Assembly (NCBI GenBank): GCA_944474755.1
Contig: OX104117.1
Location: forward strand, 70,904,926-70,968,925
Source of the DNA: Limnoperna fortunei
Lineage: Eukaryota; Mollusca; Bivalvia; Mytilida; Modiolidae
DNA length: 64,000 bases
Direction of reading: 5' to 3'
Part shown: one piece after another, positions 1 to 10,309 of the stretch
How positions within the stretch are numbered: the stretch's first letter is position 1
How the letters are laid out: every line of letters starts with the position of its first letter
Notes under the pieces: model-generated
Told to the model about the DNA's origin: nothing
Databases searched by the model: none
Seen by the model: only the letters and a program-made list of their open reading frames with translations
Made by a program: the position numbers and the translations under genes

Positions 1-2120
1 CGACATACATACATAGAACACATACTAAAATTGATACAAAGCTATAGCACATAAAATATATAAAAGCATAGCAAGGCAGATACAATGCATAGCAAAACAG
101 CACCCATAAAAAGCAAAGCAAGGCATACAAAATAGCAATCAAAGCACTAAATTCTATATGAAATATACATTGAACATACAAAACACCAAAGCATATTGAG
201 GTTCAGCTTTGCTACAACGAAACAGATCTAAACATCACTCCATGTAACTCTTACAAAAACTGCATAAACATCCATCGCACGTATTAATCAAATTCTTACA
301 ATGATCTAAAGACATGCCCTCCCTACAATTTTGAAGCACATTATTCCATAATTGAGATGCAGCATACATGAAGCTAAAGGAGTAAAGCCTATATCTGGTA
401 GCTCCTACCCTAGGGATGTTGACAGTATTTTTGTATCTGAACGAATATGTGTGATGTTTAATATTAATAAGATCACTTAGATAAAGAGGAGAGTTTCTAT
501 TTAAAATTTAGAAAGACCGTATAGCATAAGCTCTTAGTATTCTAATTCTGAGTGAAGGTAGATTTGATCTGTCCACTGACTGTTCTTATGTACTTGTGGA
601 ATCATTGTATTTAAAACGTAAAGCTCGCTCTTGTATTTTTTCAATCATTTTAATGTTGTTTTCTCCACAAAAATTCCATACTAGTAGAAAATAATTAAAA
701 TTTGACAATATGAAGGAATACTAAATGATTAATCTGCAAGCCTATTCAGATAGATTCCAATCCTTTTAAGAACATTCGCTGCTGAGAGGCTTTCTGACAA
801 ACTATTGAAACATGTGAATTAAAGTTCAAAGGTTACTCCCAGTAGTTTCAGTTCATCATCACAATTAACTGTAATCCCCTCAAAGTGAAATTTTACATCC
901 ACTTTTTTAGTTTTATTACCAATAGCAATAGCTTGGAATCTGGATTTACCAGCATTTGATTGTCTTTAAACAATTTAATAAGTATTTTACTTTCTTGTTC
1001 TAAAGTGTTAACTAGATTGGTAACATTAACATCAGCGTAAGATAAAGTATTTTCATCTGCATAATTATATAGACTACCTTTCTTAATATATTCAAAAATA
1101 TCGTTTCTAAAAATATTAAAAAGTAACTGTCCCAAAATGGATCCCTGTGGTACCTCTTTGTACAACTCTTCAAAAGAGCTACATAGTGACGATATTTTTA
1201 CACATTGTTTCATATTACTAAGATAACTAAGTTGTAGTGCGTTATCGGATGCACCATACTGTTTAATTTTTAAAAGTAAAATTTTATTTGGTAAGCTATT
1301 AAAAGCTTTAGATAAATCTATTAAAATAGCTGCTGCATATTTGTTTTGATCTAATTGACATTTTAAATCTTTAAGACATGCATAACCATTTCTAAAAGCT
1401 GATAAATACATGTTAAAAACATTTTCAAAAAATTCTGAGAAATTTGAGAATAAATAGCACGTTCAAATAATTTAGACACTGAACGGATCACGATGACAGG
1501 TCTATAGTTACCTTGTCAAGGGTACTGCTTTTTTATGCACTGGGACAACCTGCGCTACTTTAAGCATATCTGGAAAAACAGATGTTTCCAAACTTGTATT
1601 TATTAATTCGTTAATAGGCATAGATAATGCTGGCTCTGCTATTTTAAGAATTTTTGGAGATATTTGATAATAGCCAGTTCCTTTTTTAATACCAAGTCGA
1701 TTATTGTGCTTTTGAACAAAACTGTTTAGGTTTAAAATTAAAACTATTTACATTTTTGCTTTCGTATATTTCCTTGACTTTTTAGATACTAGGATGATCA
1801 TTATTTACCAGTTGAGACCAATATCTTTTGCATCATTTATGAAAAAAATCATTAAAACATTTGAAACATCACACTGTAAGTAAACTATCATTTTCATTAA
1901 GTATCATATCCGACTCAAAATTACACCCCTTATTTGTCAAAAATGGTTTTATTGTGGGCCAAAAACTTCCCGTGAGGGCCACCAGCACATATATGTAAAA
2001 AATAGTGTTTGACAGATTCTGTCTTTATTTTTGTAAATTATTTCTTTGTATCCTATACCTCTCCTAGGATGTTTCATATTTATACCTCTTATAGTTGTTA
2101 TGTAGTTGTTATGTAACATG
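1..2120 (-). mobile_element. Decayed CR1/jockey-type non-LTR retrotransposon, 3' half
   Basis: Minus-strand LINE remnant running off the left edge of the window. In order on the minus strand it shows the linker before the polymerase (around 2,000-1,700), the polymerase start (LPKILKIAEPALSMPINEL-like and VAQVVPVHKK, around 1,660-1,530), the palm (1,411-893), and a C-terminal piece near 420-240 with PRVGATRYRLYSF and QLWNNV, which is typical of this LINE class. The order is colinear with a full element, but it is broken by frameshifts and stops. Positions 1-240 are 3' UTR with a degenerate AGCATAGCAAGACA-type internal repeat. The same 3' UTR recurs at about 57,161-57,509. The clade (CR1, L2 or relative) is inferred from motif style only. 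Confidence 0.85.
893..1411 (-). pseudogene. Reverse transcriptase palm fragment of the LINE
   Basis: A 172-residue open stretch matching the RVT_1 palm of non-LTR retrotransposons. Visible motifs are ILIDLSKAFNSLPNKILL (motif A, catalytic Asp in DLSKAF), VPQGSILGQLLFNIFRNDI (motif B) and LYNYADENTLSY (motif C). The family's YADD is changed to YADE, so the second catalytic Asp is lost. The expected upstream polymerase sequence continues at 1,411-1,660 only after frame changes, so this is a broken copy and not a cellular gene. The open frame begins inside the domain, and its first Met has no meaning as a start. Confidence 0.88.
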
Positions 2121-2321
2121 CGTTTTCTGTGTCTTTGTCAAAGTGCTGTTCAAAAAAGGTGAAGGGCTTTTAACAATTTTTCTTTGTTTAATGGGCACAT
2201 GTTTATTATATACATTCATAAATTTACAATTAAAATTTTTAAAACATTTAATTTTTTTTCTTTAAATACTCAGCAGCTGAGCAATATTGTTCATTTCGTA
2301 TAAGCTAACATCGTATTTCCG

Positions 2322-2403
2322 CACGTGACTGATTGTTGACGTCATAATTATATGTCTTGATGACGTCGACTAAACATGAATTCTTCCGCAAACAACACGT
2401 GAC
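2322..2403. promoter_or_regulatory. Cluster of CRE and E-box-like palindromes
   Basis: Within about 80 bp there are two copies of CACGTGAC (2,322-2,329 and 2,396-2,403), a perfect CRE palindrome TGACGTCA (2,337-2,344) and a near-copy TGACGTCG (2,361-2,368). Such sites bind bHLH-Zip and CREB/ATF factors in animals. No gene start can be tied to the cluster. It lies just upstream, in minus-strand terms, of the LINE remnant, so it could be LINE 5' sequence, a chance cluster or a real enhancer. Confidence 0.25.
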
Positions 2404-2500
2404 GACACTAACAACTGTGAATTGCAAATATTATTGGACTACTTGTAAAATATTGTTTTTGTTATTTCTTTTCATAATAATGAATTGAAAATATAAGAAT

Positions 2501-2638
2501 TGTTTTCAGTTGTTGGTTAGATTATTGGATAACGACGACTTTACCGGTTTAAGTTGTACACAAACAGCTTCACGGTTTATTGGCCTAAACCTACCCAAAG
2601 GCGTCTATATTCAATAATCTAACCAGCAATTGAAAACA
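2501..2638. mobile_element. Short hairpin element (MITE-like)
   Basis: Two arms of about 31 bp, at 2,501-2,531 and 2,608-2,638, are imperfect reverse complements (core GGTTAGATTATT / AATAATCTAACC) around a spacer of about 76 bp without coding potential. Length and structure fit a non-autonomous DNA transposon or a foldback repeat. No clear target-site duplication could be assigned, so the class is open. Confidence 0.55.
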
Positions 2639-5403
2639 TCCAGATTTGTGTCACATTTATAATTATCACCAAGTCCAGCACACTCTAGATCAGCAATAAA
2701 TTGATCATGATCAAAATGTTTATAGCTTCAGTATGATCTTTTAAAGCTTAGTCTGAGGGGTATCTCTGTTTTAAGTTGTACAGATATTAAATTGTGTCCA
2801 AATATTAAAAAGTGTACATCACTAAGACCACAGTCAAAATTACATAAGTCTGCACAAAATTTTGGTTGTCAGAATTAAATCGAGGAGGCTAGGCTCATAG
2901 CCTTCTTTTGGAATGCATGCTGGTTCTTTGACTAAAGATATTAACAATATTCAAATAATTTTTGTTCTTTTCTTTAATCTCCAAGAAATAAAAATTTATC
3001 ATATGAACTTGTAATTTTATCTGCATTTTTTACAAATCATTTAGGAAAACATCCTACTTCATAGAAAGGGGTCTGTACATAACAGATAAAAACCTCTCAA
3101 TTTCAACACCTAAAGAAATAATTTTGCCACCTTTGATTTACAATCTGATTCGTTTCTTTTTTATGATTTTTGCTATAGGCGACATTGCTTACTAAAAATC
3201 AAACAATCAATCAATCAAGAACTCCCCAGGATATTATAGACCCATGAAGAACATTTTCAATACGCTTGAAAATTAACTATAAAAGATATTAAGAGTTTTG
3301 CTTCTATCTGTAGGTTTAACAGTATGTAGTATAGAATTTCAAACATCTGTGTGACTTTTAAAATATGTATATAATTATGTTTTACCATCACCAGTTTTCC
3401 CCAATCATTAGGTTGAAACATTCATATATAGTATTTGAAATAGTAAAAATAACATTGTTTAGTAAATACTAGTACATATTTCTCAGAGCATTGACTAGCG
3501 ATATTTATTATCGAGCGTAAATGTATGCGTTAAAAATTTAAGAGAAAAATTCTACGATCTACATTAAGTTACAAAAAATCACAATATTTTGTTAACTTTG
3601 TGATATATTTTCTTGTAATTCATGTGTTTAACTTCCCGGTTCAATGTACATGACAAACAGATTTGTTTTCATGACCTCATTTGGAAAAAGCTCTTGAATC
3701 ACTTATGTCAAACAAATTATCTATATATGATTTACACGTTAAATATTCTTACTGGGAAACTTGTGTTTAGATATTTGCACTGGAATTCGCGAGATGTATA
3801 TCAACCATCTTTCCGTAGTGACAAGCTGATAAACAGTGGCATGATCATACATGTACTGGTCAGAAATGTGTTTTTAAGTATATAATGTCCCTGTTTCGAT
3901 CTTAGGCTAAATGTCTGTATAGCTGAAAAACTATAGGATAAAGCAATAGGCAAAATATCAGGCTTCTGTTATACCTGAATTATTTCCGATATACAAAATT
4001 AATTACTGTTTTTCTGATATAAAAAATCGAAGAAACATAAACAAAACTGTTGGAAAATATAAACATAGAAATCTACTTGAATTATTATGTACTGTATTAT
4101 AAATCGCTTACTAATATTAGATCCTGTGGAATCTAACAGTGATAATAGTACAAGATAAGAAAATCTGAGATACGCAGTGGTCAAATTATACCCAAGTATG
4201 TCTAAGATGTTATAAATATTGCGATGGCATCGGTGTTTGATCCTATATCTCATCCTCAACAGTTATTTACAGTTTTATTGACAATGACTCAGTGGTTAAT
4301 GATAATTGGGCTTCTTCCGTACCAATTATTATGACAAGCATGGAATGCGGTACGTAAAAAATATGTTATGTGCATATTTTCCTTTAACTAAAAAAAAATA
4401 ATTTCCCTAATCTTCAACAGTACAAACAGAACTAAACAGTACAATGTTTGTTTTCTTTCCAAGCCTGTATGCAACAACTACATTAAAAGAATTAACAACA
4501 CGGAGATGTGTTTATTTCAGGCGTAGTCTTTTCAGCTATACAGACATTTAGCCTAAGATTTCATGCTTCTTGGTCATCTACTTCCTGTTTAACAAATACT
4601 AACATTCACGGTGGCATACAGTGTATAGCAATTTTATTATTATAAAAATCCATTCTGTATAAATAAATTATGATGCCTTGCAAACATGTCAGATCGTATT
4701 TGAGACACTGATTTCCCATAACGATCAATTAAGTCATGGTGACGACCATAGAACTTCTGGAGAGATAGCATCAACCTAGGTACAACAAACCTTTGTTTGA
4801 GTAGTTTAGCAGGGATTAATTACAATTAAGTGTCATTCATTATAATTTATAAATATTTAAGTGGTAATTTGTCTTTGTATTTTGTGGGATAACTTTAAAG
4901 GTTACTTCTGCCTGTAACGAAGAAATATTTTGTATTTTTACTTCAGCAAGCAATGTTTTGTTTTTATTGTACAATAATTGCTTCCGAAGCTATATCCGCA
5001 GTTATCTGATATTCACGCCATTGCCAATTGTTTTGTCAGTTTGTTTTTGTTATTTTTGAAGGCGAACACTGAACATCATAGATCAGGCAGCCATTTGGAA
5101 AAATCTGGCTGCGTATTGTCGTATCCACGAAAGATGATTGCATTTGTCTTGATTTTCGTAAGTCCATAGAATTACAACGCATGTGTAAGTACGGGAGCAA
5201 TCATTATTTTTCAATAGTTTCTTATATAAGATATATTTTTTTTTATTTTATCAGAAAATCATTTTGGATAATATTTCTGCTTGACATAAAAATATTTATT
5301 TTCTATTTGTCTTACGAATGATGGTTCATTCTTTGGATATATCTGAGTTGACGAAGGAACACGTAAGTGACGAATTAAGTTCTCTATTTAATGAGGAAGG
5401 TTC
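2639..5403. other. Intergenic, no recognisable gene
   Basis: AT-rich sequence with only short open frames. None has motifs, splice-site support or base composition unlike its surroundings. A (AATC)n-like tail near 3,200 may be the end of an old SINE or LINE. Nothing else is supported. Confidence 0.5.
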
Positions 5404-5406
5404 TAG

Positions 5407-5520
5407 GCATTGACTATGTTAAAGCGTCTAATAATTAAGGAAAGTTATAGACATTGACTATGTTAAAGCCTCTAATAATTAAGGAAATTTATAGACATTG
5501 ACTATGTTAAAGACTACAGC
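5407..5520. repeat. 44-bp tandem repeat, about 2.5 copies
   Basis: The motif CATTGACTATGTTAAAG recurs three times at about 44-bp spacing (starting near 5,409, 5,453 and 5,497), with CTCTAATAATTAAGGAAA between copies. It is a small non-coding minisatellite, and the third copy is cut short. Confidence 0.7.
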
Positions 5521-5996
5521 GACTACAATTTTCATTTAATTTGACACTTCAAGTGTAGGCCTTTCCAATTACAATTCTTTGTCAACAGGAGATAAATCAC
5601 AAGCTTTAAACTATAGACCAATTGCATTATGTAGCATTGTTTGAACAATTTTTGAACAAAACAATTTTTACGCATATCTTAAATGATATCTGTGACCACA
5701 AGATGCACTAACAGTTCAGGTTTTGTTTCCGCACACTCTACATATCGCCACCTTATTGAATTGCGTAATGCAGTACCATTTGCTTGACCTTAGATTATCT
5801 GTACAGACAAAATAGTTTGGATTTTAACAATAATCTTATGATAATGACGAGCTAACTATATGTTTAATTTTAACTCGTGAACATAATTTCAAGAATATAT
5901 AGTATACTGACGTTTATCGATCAAATTTTTATAACCCGTATTAAGCCGCCATCTTTTCAATAACACCACAAGTGTTGACTGCATGTTTTGTTCTAT

Positions 5997-6002
5997 TTTA
6001 AT
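5997..6002 (-). terminator. Possible poly(A) signal ATTAAA of the small membrane-protein gene
   Basis: ATTAAA on the minus strand, about 50 nt past the stop codon at 6,050-6,052. It is the common variant hexamer. Position is the only support, and no cleavage site can be verified. Confidence 0.3.
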
Positions 6003-6049
6003 TCTAAATGCTAAATAAAGAAAAATGGAATGAAAACCGATTTTAGACC

Positions 6050-9000
6050 TCAAAGGCCTATTGGTATGTCAGTATAGTTTGCGATATTGGTATTGCGTAT
6101 TGTTTGGAGATTGGTTCGCAAGTCAGCTGCATATGAAGTATGTATTCTTCTCCTTTTTTTCCATACAAATATAACTATTAATATTACGAGGATAACTAGG
6201 ACACACAAAGCAACAGCTGCGGTACAAATTATAGTGATAGTGCTACCTGTGGAATAAAAATTAAAATATTAGAAACAAAATGAATAAACTTCTGGTCGGC
6301 AAATCTTGTTGTTAAGAACAGTTTAATCAAATATTTGTAATGGTTATAACGTCAACTGAGCAGTTTGTATTTGAGAGGAAGCCGGATTCACGGAGGCTCC
6401 AAAGCACAGCTTCGGTGGTTGCAGGCACGTGATCAATTGTAGATGATTAACTACCTTTAGTTAACAATTCGTGCGCGTTTTAGTTTGTTGTTAGTCTTAG
6501 AGATATGATTAACGGTATGTCTTCAACTATATTTTAGTGTGATCGACACAAAAAATCTCTTTTCCGATCTTATTTAAAGTTGTTCTGTCTGTCTTCTTAT
6601 GAAGTTAAATACAATGTTCAAAATTGAAAGTTTAAATATTTCCTATTTCGATTCATGAAATAGTTATCTGTAAACTTAATCACACTTGAATTTAATTTAA
6701 TTTGAATTTTGTTCTGCAATTAAATATTTGAGAAGTACCAGGTTAAAATTTTCAAATTATCTGCTAATTCAATTAATGTGTTATGTATTTGAAAAAAATA
6801 ATTACTGTGATGTGTGTTTTAGTGCAAAATATTAAACTAACATAGTGTTCTTTTCTGTTTACAACCCCCACCTTAATTGTACAGTTGATTGCTTTAATTC
6901 AAGATACATTGTACAGTTTATCTTCTGCGTTGGTTTTTGCCTTTTTTACAGTCTTAATCGACATTCACATAAGAAGTATGAAGATAAGAAGCAAGATAAT
7001 GAAATGAGTGTGACGGGATTATTAAATTAAATGCATTACTCTGAGTGGTAAGCAAGGTGGTAAACAGATGCTTTACAGCCATCACCTGCTACTTGTGCAT
7101 CATGTTCCTCTTTGGTGGTGTTTGAATCTGGATTTAATTTTAAAAATCTCATTAAAGATATTAAAAACGGAACACATACATATGTTCCATGGAGAAATGG
7201 CTTTTCATAACAATTTACAGTTGGATTCGGTGTTACCTCTATGTTGAAATAATTTTAAACATTTGGCTATTTCGTCTGCTTTTTGGTTTCCAAAATATAG
7301 CAAAGAAATCGACCCACCAATAAAAGCCAAAATTCAAGGGGTAATAAAATTCGGTTTCGGACAAACACAAAACGGAAACCAAAAACACACAAGAAGTTCA
7401 TGGGTAACCCGAATTCAATATAAACCAAGAATGCAATCAGTAAGAAGTGACTTCCTTTAAACAGACTTATGTTTAGTTGCTCATTGCCATGTCCTTGGAA
7501 AAGTCAAGTTCAGAAATAATAAAAACCATTACTCGCCGAAATATCGTGTCGTATATTATAAATGAATTTTCCATAACCGTTACGATCAATTACTGGGATT
7601 TCTAGATCTCATTCATAATGTGCAGTACAGACAAACTCAGTGAATCTCCGTTTCTGGCCTTTACACCCAGCTTTGTTGTTTTGACCATTGCTTAAAGTTG
7701 CTTGAATTTCAGTTTGTTTTAGCTGTGAACCATCGTCGATCCTTAGCAAACGGTGTTCATCTATATATACCTTCAAACATTTTATTCTACACTTAATATT
7801 AATAATGACAGCAGGGAGATTCAGCGACATAATCCAAATTTTTCAGGGTAACAAATATGAAGGGACAAGTTATTCGTGACTTCCTTGGTGTTATTCTGAA
7901 ACCTATGTACTCATAGTTCACTGCGGCTTCCTCATGGCATAGTCTAGAACTAAAACAAATACTAGTAAGAAAGCAGATAGTTTGTCTCCTTGAAGTGTCC
8001 CTGCATACCAAAATAATTGTGTGTTACCATCAGACCCAGCGCTTTTGCCTTTTGTGGATATCGTTTTACTCTGGCGAAATCCAACACTGTAAACGGTTCA
8101 CCATCAATTTCAAGGTTGGTATCTCCTCGTCTTCCTTGTCTTCTGTGGGTGAATTGTGGAGAAAGTTCTTTAAGTGGGTGAACCAAGTGCTTACCCGATC
8201 TGCCGAAGCAGCTCTACTCACTTCTTCTTTTAGCAGAAAGGAGACAGAGAGCATATAGACTTTTGATGCACAGAGATCCTAAACACAATCGTCAGTCTTT
8301 GTCGTTAAGTAGCCAGAACGTGCCTATTGTACTGACTTTTAGGCGGCCACTACATCAGAGTGTATAATTATAAGATCACTCTTGCTTTCTTAATAAATGG
8401 AACCATGTAAATTGATGTCGACGGTTTGAGCTTTGGACACATGGTACCTCACCTTTTTGGTTTCCCGTACACGCAATCTTGAGCCTAACTGTTGCAAGCA
8501 CAAATCTGTAATCGGAGTTCAAAGATTTAAAGCCGTTGTAAGCATTAGTGATGGTGATGTTTATCCTGCAATTCGTCAAATGTAGTAAATTTGACGTTTC
8601 TCGTATTATCTTTCAAAATTGTCTAATTCTTTCCGAGTCCCTTTTTGAAGATTGCGTTTGCAATCTGCTAGTTCTTCTCACCTCTCTATTTTGCGTCTTG
8701 ACAGTAAAGCCATCGAGTGAACGCCTTACTGATGGGATGATGAGGGTCCTCTACTCTATCCTCCTATGCATGTTTTTTGAGAAGCGCTGTTGTAGGCTGC
8801 ACAGCTCATGTGATTTTCAGCTACTAGAAGTATACCATTTGCAAGTTTGTTGTATTTCTAATGATTGCCTGTCTATGTAAATAAGGGTCGAGATCACAAT
8901 TCCTCGCTCTTCTAACCCGTCATGATCTATCAACTGCAAAGCAGCATCCTTCATCACCAAGGTAGTCCGGACGTTTAGGAAGCCATAAGTGAGAAGTAAC

Positions 9001-10309
9001 GGAATAAATACCCATATTGAAAAAGAAAAAATGGTTAGTACTTTACTTTCTGTAAATAAATAACCATCTATTAAACTAACAGCAGCTTACCTGTGATCCG
9101 TACACAATTTTCCTCTTTCGGGACTTCTGGAACTGATTAAATTAAAAAAAACAAAATAAATACCACTTAAAAGTTGTGTGTGAATAAATCATGTAATATC
9201 TAATGTTGTTACATAAATTTTTGGTAAATGTTAAAATAAAAAAGAAAATAAAAATAAACCTAGACTGCACAATATAATCTTTGTGTGCGATTTCCTGTAG
9301 TTGGCTTTTTCTTCTAATTATTCCTTCCGATGTCTAAAAATTGCTGTTAGTATAAATATCCGATTACGTTCATCCGATATTTCAGCTTTCCGGTCATTAT
9401 TATCCATAATTTCACAGATGTACGATATATCTGGTAAAATTTGGCATATCAAATCGTCACCATAATACGTTACAAATTATTGTTGTACAAGGAAAACTGT
9501 ATAACGTTTTACGTGAGTGTTTTCAATAATGTTTTGCGAAAGAGTCTACTATTCTCCGGTATCTTCTTACCAGATTTATATTACTTTGCTTTAAATGTAG
9601 GATATTATTCCTTGTCGACGCACTTGGTCTCGTTCTCTCGCTACTTCAATATGTCAGTGTAATGTAATCTGTTTTATTTTCTCGTTTTAATAATTTTTGT
9701 TTTCATGGGCTTTAGCTTCAGAATATCATGCTGGTAATCTACTCCTTTTTGTTTTCGAACTCCTTGCGATTTTTTCGAAAATGTAGGTGAAGCAAGGAGA
9801 CGAATGCTGAATAAGTTTTACATTGCATGAAGCGATTTAAGCGAATACTAGAAATGAGTAGGCATTACCCATCATAGGCATCAGGATAGTTGATCCCTTT
9901 CCATTCCCATCTCTATATTTTGACAAGCATTGTTCATAGTAACATTTATCTTGATCGAATGCAAAGCATCCTGCAAAAATGTTAAACAACAATTCTGCTA
10001 CAAATATAATAGTGATCTTCGCACTTAGTATGTTTCTCTTGTATACAAATACATGTTTTAAAACGAAACAGACTATTAACTTATACTGATACATTTTATA
10101 GGAATCTGCGGCGAGTAGAATGACTTATCTTGGCGATTATGAATGAATGGCTAGTGATCTTTCAGACGCACTCCAAGACATGTTACACTTTATGACTATT
10201 TTTCTGTTTTAACAAATTTCCAACTATGTAATTCTCCAAAAAAGCACTTACCGGCTGCTGATTGCCCAACACTGACCAATAACATGACATGGGTAAATGA
10301 TATCAACAT
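6050..10309 (-). CDS. Four-exon gene for a 132-residue single-pass membrane protein, family unknown
   Basis: Exons on the minus strand: 10,309-10,252, 9,970-9,869, 9,132-9,091 and 6,246-6,050. Each junction has a usable site: donors GTAAGTG, GTAATG and GTAAGC, and acceptors ending TTTTTGCAG, TTTAATCAG and TTATTCCACAG. All three introns are phase 1. The joined frame is 399 nt with no internal stop. Exon 1 is a signal peptide (MLISFTHVMLLVSVGQSAA). Exon 2 gives a short ectodomain with CFAFDQDKCYYEQC, and exon 3 (14 codons) adds one more Cys. Exon 4 starts just before a hydrophobic span at about residues 70-96, followed by KKRRR and a tail of about 35 residues ending in PIGL and TGA. A type I plasma-membrane protein is inferred. 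I recognise no family. Intron 3 (2.8 kb) holds a LINE remnant, and further phase 1-1 exons could be hidden there. Confidence 0.68.
7609..8580 (-). pseudogene. Broken RTE-like LINE: endonuclease end, linker and reverse transcriptase
   Basis: Colinear minus-strand fragments in changing frames. 8,579-8,440: GFKSLNSDYRFVLATVRLK, the C-terminal endonuclease motif, with the usual SDHR His changed to Tyr. Just below it is KKVRYHVSK. 8,254-8,100: STWFTHLKNFLH, then EDEEIP. About 8,120-8,025: LEIDGEPFTVLDFARVK, then AGSDG in a shifted frame. About 8,015-7,920: YAGTLQGDKLSAFLL and VLDYAMRK. About 7,905-7,805: GFRITPRKSR, then LDYVAES where the active site would read YADD. 7,800-7,680: DEHRLLRIDDGSQLKQ. 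A large part of the polymerase fingers between AGSDG and GTLQGD is deleted. It lies in an intron of the small membrane-protein gene, on the same strand. Confidence 0.8.

Noticed and set aside
3622..3885. 87-codon plus-strand open frame
   Set aside because: No domain, no splice or promoter support, AT-rich random composition.
7609..7830. A 73-codon open frame as an exon of the small membrane-protein gene
   Set aside because: Its sequence (DEHRLLRIDDGSQLKQ after a YADD-like site) fits the thumb of an RTE-like reverse transcriptase in order with other fragments.
8376..8579. A 67-codon open frame as an Ig-like exon
   Set aside because: GFKSLNSDYRFVLATVRLK fits the C-terminal motif of an RTE-like endonuclease, followed by KKVRYHVSK.
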